Assembly: GCF_964340395.1 (NCBI RefSeq)
Contig: NC_135570.1
Span: 13,697,822-13,712,821 of the forward strand
DNA: 15,000 nt
Source: Glandiceps talaboti
Lineage: Eukaryota; Hemichordata; Enteropneusta; Spengelidae
Direction: 5' to 3'
A program made the translations under genes and the position numbers. Positions within the stretch are counted from its first letter, which is position 1. Every line of letters starts with the position of its first letter. The notes beneath the pieces were generated by a model that was not told the origin of the DNA, did not search any database, and saw nothing but the letters and a program-made list of their open reading frames with translations. This document shows, piece after piece, positions 8,643 through 15,000 of this stretch.

Positions 8643-8669
8643 TCCAAAAAAAGAAAAGAAAAAAAAGAG
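8643..8669 (-). promoter_or_regulatory. long polypyrimidine tract ending in AG
   Basis: On the minus strand an almost pure pyrimidine run (CTCTTTTTTTCTTTTCTTTTTTT) ends in GGAG. It could be a 3' splice site that starts the leader-containing exon of the signal-peptide gene, meaning a further noncoding 5' exon upstream. The G before AG is atypical for an acceptor, and the run may be a plain homopolymer-like tract. Confidence 0.2.
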
Positions 8670-8699
8670 TCGCGACATACTAGGATACAAACGAAAATC

Positions 8700-9210
8700 A
8701 GAAAATCTACGAACATGAATATTACTTCCGTATGAATTACGATCATAGGAAAGTACAAATTTCAGAAGTGTATTTCATGAAAATTTCATAATTGGAAAAT
8801 GGATGAATAACGCTATTAAATCAAACTATGCTGTATTTCAAATGATTAACGTGACTTTTGGAAAATTCCTTTTGCACCAGACACGCAGGAGCTGGTTAAT
8901 TATTAGGTAAACACTAGTGCTATGTAACCAACGATAATGTAGCAATTGTAAAGGATAAATTTAATAGGAGGCCCGCATTTTATTCTCATTCGCTAATTGA
9001 CAACATGAAAATTTATGTTTCCTCACCAAATACTAGCTCGATGGTTATAATTGGGTACTTATGAGTCAACAGGACGCGCGGTAATGACAGTAACTTTAAT
9101 GTTGCCATTTTCTTAGCATTAATACGGATATGATGCTATTGTAAGTAGGACTATATTTCTCGTAGTATTGTTTGAACTGTGCCGTAGTGACCATAAGCAT
9201 TATCGTTTAG
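8700..9210. other. non-coding stretch, no gene seen
   Basis: AT-rich spacer without recognisable open frames, repeats or RNA genes. Confidence 0.6.
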
Positions 9211-9231
9211 TGTATTTTCTCCACTTTGCAG

Positions 9232-9356
9232 TACAGCTTAAAACCTGTGTCTATATTGGGTTCTTAAAATTCGACATTCATGGAGTCTTACAAATATCAA
9301 ACTTAATATTCTGTCTAAGCGATACAGAAATTTCTGAGTGCAAGTTTTTGAAGCTG
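9232..9356 (+). CDS. candidate isolated internal exon, unknown protein
   Basis: A strong acceptor (TGTATTTTCTCCACTTTGCAG, ending at 9231) and a good donor (CTG|GTGAGAG, starting at 9357) bracket 125 bases. These are open in the frame that begins with two bases completing a codon, then QLKTCVYIGFLKF, and ends in ECKFLKL in phase 0. The exon has three cysteines and no recognised domain. The minus strand is also open across the region in one frame, which weakens the case. No partner exon with compatible phase is identified nearby. Such acceptor-donor pairs around a 41-codon open stretch do occur by chance in DNA of this composition. Confidence 0.18.
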
Positions 9357-9479
9357 GTGAGAGTGATATTTCATATACTGGTATAGCTCTGAAGGCGAGC
9401 GACTTACATGTCTTTTCCTCCATTGTTAATATTACAATCAACCGAGTCACGCGCCGTCTTCTAACATCCACATACATTA

Positions 9480-10280
9480 ATGGAATAACATAATGAACTC
9501 ACAACTCAGCAATAACGGCTTTTGCGTGTATTCTATAAAGTGGATAAAATGCCCCATTCAAGTTAAGTCCTATACAAAGCCCTTCCTGGGAACTTAAGTA
9601 GTCGCGGCCATGTCTGTTAAACAATCATTTTATGCATTCTGGTTATTCGATTCACGAGGCAATATTGGCGGCATTCTATCGTTAATCAATATAGCTTCTT
9701 AATTATTCATTTCGAGACCTTAGAACATTTCATTTACATCGACAAAGTAAAGACTGTCCTCCCTATCGGCTAAATGTTACATAGTGCAAAGCACTGACTT
9801 TAAATACGGCAATTCTTTAGTACAATAAACCCATCTATAGAAAAGTACTTGATCTGGTTATGGGACTTTTGACAATTTTCTTTAGACTTCTTAAGTTGAG
9901 TTATACACGCTAAGTTAGTATTACTATAAACCAATCTAAAGCATTCCAGTCTTAAATTCGATTAACAGACACATCGTCCAAATTGAAACCCGGTTTCATG
10001 TACAAGATTTTTATGAAAAAATATAGTGCATTTAAAAAAAAATGAACTGAAAGTTGTTGAAACTGACGAAATTCCATATAAGTGAATAAGTATGTATTAA
10101 CATTTGGGCTATCTCCATCGGACAGTGAAAGGGTGAACATAAGCAACTTCACTTAGTAATTAAGTAGCTACAGAAAGCCACGATCTATATAAAACTATAA
10201 ATTAAAAAAATAAAATATTCAATCAATAATGTAGAAAAATGGATTCGAGTCACAAATTTTAACGTTCTCTATTTTGAAAT
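9480..10280. other. non-coding stretch, no gene seen
   Basis: AT-rich spacer. The 66-codon minus-strand frame (10152-9952) has no feature of note. A short A-rich tract lies near 10203-10216. Confidence 0.6.
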
Positions 10281-10281
10281 A

Positions 10282-10426
10282 ATTGGACCAATAGTCAGCA
10301 ATTAATATGCAAATTTTAATATTCATATGTTCTATAGGTGTTTAACTATGACGAGTGAGCCAGACGTTACGTCACACATATCATACAGCTGTTAATTATT
10401 CCTGACGTTTCATTGCTACGTCACAC
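10282..10426 (+). promoter_or_regulatory. promoter-like motif cluster (CCAAT, octamer, CREs)
   Basis: Within 145 bases there is ATTGGACCAAT (10282-10292), which is a CCAAT box on each strand. Next comes ATGCAAAT (10307-10314), the exact POU octamer. The CRE-type sites are TTACGTCAC (10367-10375), inside the odd palindrome GACGTTACGTC (10363-10373); TGACGTTT (10403-10410); and TACGTCAC (10417-10424). The 10-mer TACGTCACAC occurs twice, 49 bases apart. NF-Y, POU and CREB/ATF sites commonly sit close to transcription starts. A CpG-bearing segment follows. Direction is not certain; the downstream donor favours the plus strand. Confidence 0.35.
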
Positions 10427-10439
10427 CGTCCATAACTGC

Positions 10440-10637
10440 TGCTTTGTACACAGCTGAGGTTTCCTTTTCCACTATGGGGGAATATGGTAATGTGATTGAT
10501 TAGTACATCTACTGTTCTAACTGTCTGCACGGAACCGGCGGCTATGTCCGTCGTCCCATGTACCCAAGACAGACATACTCCTATATGAAAGATGGTGCCA
10601 TCTGAACCACACAGGTTATTACTCGCTGCCAATGCAG
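10440..10637 (+). other. candidate noncoding first exon (5' leader)
   Basis: This segment is richer in GC and CpG than its surroundings, lies just downstream of the CRE cluster and ends in a good splice donor (CAATGCAG|GTACGTAAG, GT at 10638). No plus-strand frame is open across it; the short ATG frames stop quickly, so it would be an untranslated leader exon if real. On the minus strand a 116-codon frame (10746-10396) spans the same bases. It has no recognisable motif, and its length alone is within chance. The left edge is a guess. Confidence 0.22.
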
Positions 10638-10639
10638 GT

Positions 10640-11145
10640 ACGTAAGTCAAACTTTTGTCAATTTTACATTCTGTGCGTACAGTATTGGAAGGCCGGTTCC
10701 AACTCTTCCAGAGTTCACAAATCATGCAACATTGTGAAAGGTACATGAAATCACTGCTCAGACAAATCGTCTTTTACACACTGATTTCGAAACGGTACAA
10801 TCTGGGCACAGATATAGCTATCTCAAATGCTAGGTTTTCGGTACAGCAAGCGTTCTATATACAGTCAACCATCATGGGACGTATACCTTTTTCGTCCTGT
10901 CATTTATTTTTCATTCGAAGTTTCCCTTTGTTCATATGTTGTGTTCTCTTTGTACTGACTTCAAGTTGTTCTCTTTAAGGGAATAAACGAATATAGTACT
11001 ACTTATATCAAACTAGCTAAAAAGGAATACAAGAACTTGATATTGATGATTGTTTTATTCATTTTTTTCCGAAGTCATGTGACATTTTGTAAATGTAAAC
11101 CTACCATGATAGCAATCATTAATCAGCACTACGCCATGGGTACAA
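10640..11145. other. non-coding stretch, no gene seen
   Basis: Open frames on the plus strand (10655-10978 and 11037-11249) are hydrophobic because the DNA is T-rich. They show no family signature and no reliable splice structure. Confidence 0.5.
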
Positions 11146-11149
11146 ACTT

Positions 11150-11220
11150 TACATTGTTATCACCCATTATTTATTTTTCATCATGTGAAATTTACCATTT
11201 TCTCGATACTGGAGTTCTCT
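11150..11220 (-). repeat. dispersed repeat family, copy C
   Basis: On the minus strand AACTCCAGTATCGAGAAAATG (11212-11192) matches the block at 3886-3864 with one substitution and one missing A. A looser match of similar spacing continues to an AATGGGT block in both places. This supports a shared old repeat rather than a chance 19-mer. Confidence 0.45.
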
Positions 11221-11222
11221 TG

Positions 11223-11756
11223 TCTATCGCATCCCGTGAATGTGATTAATCGTCCATTTCAAACTCAGTATATGAGAACAACTGATATCACGGAAATGAA
11301 CTTGAGCCACATGTCAACAGTAGTTTCGTTGCAAATATTGTTCTATTTCAGTGGGTAAATGGGCAACGTTACAAGAGAGATACGGGTTGTTTGTGTCGTG
11401 GCTGTAATCTTGAGTCTTATATATGTGTTTGTTGAACACATCGTAGAAGTTTTAGCTGAATGTATATCCACAAGTTATTATCTCAAACGTTGTGTATGCT
11501 GTTCATTTTTATTTTCCCCTAAAGTTTTGAAATTGAGAATACAGCTGCTTATAAATTCTCACATGTCAAATTTTATGAGACGTATTAGTCTAATATTTGT
11601 TGAGAAATTAATTTAAAACGATATCTTGTTATTGAAGGGGGAACTTAGTGCCAGTCATTGTCTTTTGCTCAGAAATAACAAGTCACTCATATGAATGTCC
11701 TAAGTATTCCAAGTATACATACATCTCTACAAACAAGATGACAACAGGCAGATTCG
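11223..11756. other. mostly non-coding; one membrane-like open frame
   Basis: A strong acceptor-like string (ATTGTTCTATTTCAG, ending at 11351) precedes an ATG at 11359 that opens 85 codons. The N-terminal part (VVCVVAVILSLIYVF) would make one membrane helix, followed by a Cys pair. The ATG context is poor (T at -3) and a TAA directly precedes it in frame. I recognise no family, and the T-rich DNA by itself favours hydrophobic codons. I therefore do not call it a gene. Confidence 0.3.
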
Positions 11757-11812
<56 letters not shown>

Positions 11813-11821
11813 AACAAACAA
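11757..11821. repeat. (GACA)13 microsatellite merging into (ACAA)n
   Basis: Thirteen perfect GACA units (11757-11808) pass without a break into about four ACAA units. The change from G to A at the repeat edge is a common pattern in ageing tetranucleotide arrays. The open frame reading Gln-Thr-Asp-Arg repeats is an artefact. Confidence 0.97.
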
Positions 11822-11829
11822 AGACAAAA

Positions 11830-12595
11830 TGTTTCAGGCACATTTCAGTTAGAAATGTATGACGTTATATCACGAAGTTAACAGACGATATAAGTAAACA
11901 TTGACTGCCTTGTCGCAACATATGATTATGTAGTCTGTCAACGTAAAAATAAGTTAGATAATCCCTATCAAAAAACTGCCTGAAGCATTCTTTTTGAAAT
12001 TAAACACTAAATGAAGTAACGTGTAACCTTCTATAATTGTTATTACATATGTATCAATTAATTAGTTGTACATTTCAATATGATATCATATAAACTACAT
12101 GGTCAGATTATAATTAATTAACAGTGCATCTCACAAGTCACGGTACAGATTAAAATTAAGGTGGCGGTTCAATATCAAACACAGCGGTGGCTAACTGTAT
12201 ATTAATATATACATCTATAACCAATTGTTCCGTATCCAACCTATTTCAAAAACGCAATTCGTGAGCTCGGTAGGTAATATTTTTTCTAATTTCATTTTGA
12301 TGGTCTTTTTTTATAACACTGATATTCATTTCCTCACAGCAGTCGATCAATCTGCTGTTAGCTATATATACACCTGATGCGTGTGACTTTTTAAATGTTA
12401 ACTGTTATTGAAATATGATGAAGCAAATCGATCGGGTTATTTAATGAAACCATACTCTCACTGTATTCGTATGACAAAATAAACATTATCCATATATATA
12501 TGACGTATATATGTAACCAATATTAATTAAACATGTGCGCCAATTTCCCAAAACTAGATTTCATTTTGGTGCATAATACATCAACTCGCTTGCTA
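11830..12595. other. non-coding stretch, no gene seen
   Basis: Very AT-rich spacer with short alternating TA runs (near 12490-12515). No gene, RNA gene or mobile-element remnant is recognisable until the LINE fragment begins. Confidence 0.6.
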
Positions 12596-12646
12596 AAGTT
12601 CTGAATGCTATGAAAGAGGTGTGAAAGAGGTAGGAATCACGTAGGA

Positions 12647-12727
12647 ATGATGCCCAGAGCTCGAAAGAATGTTTTTAAGAAACCCTTTATTCCATCTGTT
12701 GTAAAACTTCAACTTGACAAAGACTAA
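12647..12727 (+). pseudogene. LINE ORF2 C-terminal remnant
   Basis: The frame reads MPRARKNVFKKPFIPSVVK and stops at TAA (12725-12727). It matches the closing motif of CR1/L2/Jockey-superfamily ORF2 proteins, which typically reads R-T-x-x-F/Y-K/R-x-S-F-I/F-P-S followed by hydrophobics and LWN. Here the Ser before FIP is Pro, and the Trp-Asn is lost. Upstream bases stay only loosely alignable. The protein would have been the end of the reverse-transcriptase/endonuclease polyprotein; this copy cannot make it. The family assignment comes from motif recall, not from a search. Confidence 0.7.
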
Positions 12728-12903
12728 TCGCAAATGTTTGTGCTCTTGTTCTCAGTCATCTTTCTGTAGCACAAGCAAGCAATGTATATCTACATTTTTA
12801 CATTCGCAATTTTTGTCTGTAAGCGTGTCTTGTCTTTTATTACATTTGATGTTTGCCTGGTGCCAAGATGAATTTCTATGTTTTTTATGGACAATATAGC
12901 ATA

Positions 12904-12949
12904 TCTAATCTAATGCAATCTAATCTAATCTAATCTAATCTAATCTAAT
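12904..12949. repeat. (TCTAA)n pentanucleotide array, LINE tail
   Basis: About eight TCTAA units with one GCAA interruption near 12915. It directly follows the LINE 3' untranslated region and is best read as the element's own tandem tail. Read on the other strand as TTAGA it resembles telomeric DNA, but no telomeric unit is of this form as far as I know. Confidence 0.9.
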
Positions 12950-13139
12950 GAAGGCGTGACATGTCGTGACTGATTAGTACAAAGACTATGAACTTGACTA
13001 GTTTTCCATGATCATAGTTTCAAGCTTTAAAACCTCGAACTTAAACATTACAGCATTGTGAATTACAGCTATTGATTTTGTAGGCAAACTGATGTATCAG
13101 CTTTTATTTTTTGTCCCACGTCACTATGAATTTACAAGT

Positions 13140-14266
13140 TCAATATAATGCCATTCTAAATCAAGAGTGTCTATTGGTTGGTTTGTAGCAGATCAAAGCG
13201 AGCGGCTCTTCTCATGACCATTTCAATGTTGAATTTATCTGTAAATAGCCCCCGGTAAAGCAACCGTATTCGAGTATAGGACAGACTAATGTAAAGTATG
13301 ACTTGATTTTGATGTCTATGGGAGTTGGTTTTAAGACGTAGACCAAGTGTGTTGTTAGTTTTTCACTTTGCCCTTTGTGTGGTGTTTCCATCTCTTGGCA
13401 GGGCGATCATATTCTATACCTATTCCCATAGGTATGGATGATGATTGACAGCTTTCTCTTTAATTTGATAGACATGCGTAGATATGATGTTTTAAGGTAT
13501 TGTGACTATAGATACACTAGCTTTCATAGTCCACTTGTCAGCCCAAGAGTTAAGATATACAATCTATCCCTTTCTGAGGCTGGAAAGCGTCATTAGGGAG
13601 AACAAATATGTTTGTAAAAGAGGTAGTCTTCTGCGAAGAGACGGATATATATCTTTGGAAGTATTATCGGATATGTCGTAGATAAATCAAAGAAAGACAA
13701 GAGGTCCTAGCACTTTACTGTTCTCTGTGGGACTTCAGAGTCAATCTGTTTTGAAAGTTCGCCATGTAATGAAACAGGTTGTTGTCACATGGTTTGAAAG
13801 GCTTCAATCCATTTGAGGGTTGTACCACGAATTCATTAATAATGTAATTTGTGTATAAAACGTAGGTGTGGAATTATATCGAAAATCGATAATTCTGAGG
13901 TCTGTATATTAAATTTGATTTGTGTCAGTACTCTGGGCAAGATTATCAACTGCAATAATCAGTTGTGTTTCACATGAACCTCATTTCCGAAAACTACGTT
14001 GTCTGTCACTTTTGAAATCACGTTTGATTTAATTAAATTAAATTAAATTTAATTCAATTCAATTCAATTCAATTCAATTCAATTCAATTCAATTCAATTC
14101 AATTCAATTCAATTCAATTCAATTCAATTCAATTCAATTTAATTTAATTTAAATTAATTTAATTTAATTTAATCTTAATATGTAAATACGCTGCTGTAAA
14201 TCATGTGTTCAAGGATTTTAAATGATTTTGAGGCCAGGGACATAGGTCTGTAGTTTGGTGGATCTG
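13140..14266 (-). pseudogene. reverse transcriptase pseudogene of the minus-strand LINE
   Basis: In life this domain would copy LINE RNA into DNA at a nicked target site. Landmarks on the minus strand: PPNYRPMSLAS around 14264-14232 (NYRP at 14255-14244), continuing FKILEHMIYSSV; SCETQLIIAVDNLAQS starting at 13977; a retained Asp-Phe of the first catalytic motif (GATTTT, 13887-13882), after which the usual SKAFD is deleted; IRGTTLKWIEAF (13832-13797); RLFAEDYLFYK (13643-13611), where the second catalytic motif FADD has become FAED; PIDIKIKSYFTLVCPILEYG (13322-13263); and IEMVMRRAARF (13227-13195). At least six frame changes and several in-frame stops separate these blocks, and the AATTC array interrupts the domain. 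No functional protein is possible. The CR1/L2/Jockey assignment rests on the WIEAF, FADD and RRAARF-type motifs; finer placement needs a search. Confidence 0.9.
14028..14175. repeat. (AATTC)17 array with AATTA/AATTT flanks, inside the LINE
   Basis: Seventeen perfect AATTC units (14051-14135) are flanked on the left by AATTA-type units (about 14029-14050) and on the right by AATTT-type units (14136-14174). The array falls between the LINE blocks that end in EHMIYSSV and begin again near SCETQL. About ten codons of family sequence would normally lie there, so the array either grew within or was inserted into the coding region. Perfect units at the core and variant units at both edges suggest expansion from an AT-rich seed. 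Confidence 0.97.
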
Positions 14267-14334
14267 TATGGTAGTTTCCTTAAATAGTGTTACAAGTGAT
14301 TTGAAGAAAATCGTGTTGGCAGTAAATATACCAA

Positions 14335-15000
14335 AAATATGCAACTTATGGTATCAACACATTTTACATGTTATCAAGGGACTAAGATCCTATTAATAAA
14401 CTCAATAAAAATATGTGTCACTTGTAATTCAAATATTTCAAAATCTAATACTTTCATTTCTTCGTGATATTAAACTTTCTGTCTTTGCCCTGACATCGAA
14501 AGTGCGTGACAGGACCCAGGGTAGTAAATGCACATTGCTAAGAAACCGCAGCGGGGGTCAGTTGTAAAATAAATGTAACTTATGTTGCCTTTTGTGTGCA
14601 TTCAAAACTGACATGAATTAAAATTGTCAGTACCACAAAGGGTTATGCAAGGGGTAATGACATTTATATCTACCCTGCCGAGATCACCACAAAAGGGTTT
14701 CCTGGGCAAGTAATAAACGTCCGTGTACAACTTCTTTCACTCCAGTTATATACAATGACACATTAAGGATATCATAGTTAAATGGTGTTTTTACTGGACA
14801 GGGTTGCACTTTGATTTAATAGTATAACAGACTTGTTTTTTCTCAATTCTTTTTGATTTGGGAATGAAAGTACAAGGATTGAACTGAGTGTGATAATTGA
14901 AGATAAGTGTACTTTTACTAACGGTGATGCAAATTGATGAAGAAGTTGAGATACCGATGTAAACTTCTTGCAGATGTCTATACAAAGTGCAGATGAATAA
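14335..15000. other. non-coding stretch, no gene seen
   Basis: No LINE endonuclease remnant is recognisable upstream (on the minus strand) of the RT pseudogene. The 64-codon minus-strand frame (14985-14791) has no feature of note. The stretch at about 14640-14720 has several short GG/CC-rich words and could be an unrecognised repeat, but I cannot support that from this window. Confidence 0.5.

Larger units (their letters stand above)
12600..12949 (+). mobile_element. LINE 3' end (CR1/L2/Jockey type), 5'-truncated, with (TCTAA)n tail
   Basis: The segment has the order expected of the end of a non-LTR retrotransposon. First comes a C-terminal reverse-transcriptase-ORF remnant (to the TAA at 12725-12727). 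A 3' untranslated region of about 160 bases follows, containing TTTTTTATGGACAATATAGC (12879-12898), a decayed version of the GGACAATAAA-like end seen in many such LINEs. Last is a pentanucleotide tail (about 12904-12949). Almost all of the element is missing at the 5' end, as is usual when target-primed reverse transcription stops early. The 5' edge is approximate. A possible worn target-site duplication is ATGAAAGAGGTGTGA (12610-12624) against ATGAAGGCGTGAC after the tail. The element is dead. Confidence 0.75.
13120..14330 (-). mobile_element. LINE (CR1/L2/Jockey type), decayed, minus strand
   Basis: A non-LTR retrotransposon body covering most of the reverse-transcriptase domain and its C-terminal extension, on the minus strand. 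It is broken by many frameshifts, stops and a pentanucleotide array (14028-14175). Recognisable blocks follow the family order from high to low coordinate: a pre-RT block like KSLVTLFKE (about 14310-14275), NYRPMSL, SCETQL, GTTLKWIEAF, FAED, ILEYG, RRAARF and LDLEWHYIEL. The endonuclease domain is not seen above 14330, and the 3' end fades below 13120. It lies tail-to-tail with the plus-strand LINE end at 12949. Exact ends and target-site duplications were not found. Confidence 0.9.

Noticed and set aside
10396-10746. 116-codon minus-strand open frame
   Set aside because: It has no recognisable motif or family. A frame of about this length is expected by chance in 15 kb of such AT content, and its bases are better explained by the promoter/leader candidate.
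11757-11821. CRISPR-like array
   Set aside because: Uninterrupted 4-base units without spacers; it is a microsatellite.
12714-12899. 61-codon plus-strand frame
   Set aside because: It begins inside the LINE coding remnant in another frame and runs through the LINE 3' untranslated region.
12904-12949. Interstitial telomere-like repeat (TTAGA on the minus strand)
   Set aside because: The unit is a pentamer not known as a telomere repeat, and it directly follows a LINE 3' end, where a tandem tail is expected.
13442-13451. Second exact TGATTGACAG (PBX/MEIS-type) site
   Set aside because: It lies inside the LINE reverse-transcriptase pseudogene, so it most likely descends from decayed coding sequence, not from regulatory selection.

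Overview
The window looks like AT-rich, mostly non-coding DNA from an animal nucleus. No bacterial operon, Shine-Dalgarno pattern, tRNA or rRNA is visible. What is visible is long di-, tetra- and pentanucleotide arrays, decayed non-LTR retrotransposons, GT-AG splice-site candidates and scattered metazoan transcription-factor motifs. The retrotransposons are of the CR1/L2/Jockey type and carry short tandem 3' tails. That combination fits an invertebrate, perhaps marine, but I cannot name the species. No open frame exceeds what chance would give in DNA of this composition, apart from frames made by microsatellites.

Layout. 1-1700: non-coding, with a weak candidate plus-strand promoter and first exon (TATA-like box 790-797, ATG 995, splice donor after 1082). 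1697-2166: a long TATG array with nested TG tracts. 2170-5500: non-coding, with a tandem 60-bp duplication (2997-3114), three copies of a diverged dispersed repeat (two here, one near 11.2 kb) and a homeodomain/PBX-type motif cluster (5268-5345). 5540-5552: a perfect DR1 nuclear-receptor motif. 5775-8458, minus strand: a speculative two-exon gene for a small secreted peptide. Its exon 1 encodes a signal peptide (8458-8392). Its terminal exon (5990-5872) has dibasic sites, an acidic DDEL end and a poly(A) signal. 6889-7202 and 7883-7905: simple repeats and a G-quadruplex-like tract. 9232-9356: a possible isolated internal exon on the plus strand. 10282-10637: a promoter-like block (paired CCAAT boxes, POU octamer, three CRE-type sites, a CpG-bearing segment and a good splice donor). 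11757-11821: GACA/ACAA array.

The best supported content is at the right end. A plus-strand LINE 3' end (about 12600-12949) ends in a (TCTAA)n tail. It lies tail-to-tail with a larger, heavily frameshifted minus-strand LINE reverse-transcriptase pseudogene (about 14330-13120). The pseudogene is interrupted by a 17-unit perfect AATTC array. Its YXDD-type catalytic box has decayed to FAED. Neither LINE can encode a working protein.

I found no convincing new multi-gene system. The leads most worth checking are the small secreted-peptide gene model, the promoter-like block near 10.3-10.6 kb, and the pentanucleotide array inside the LINE.
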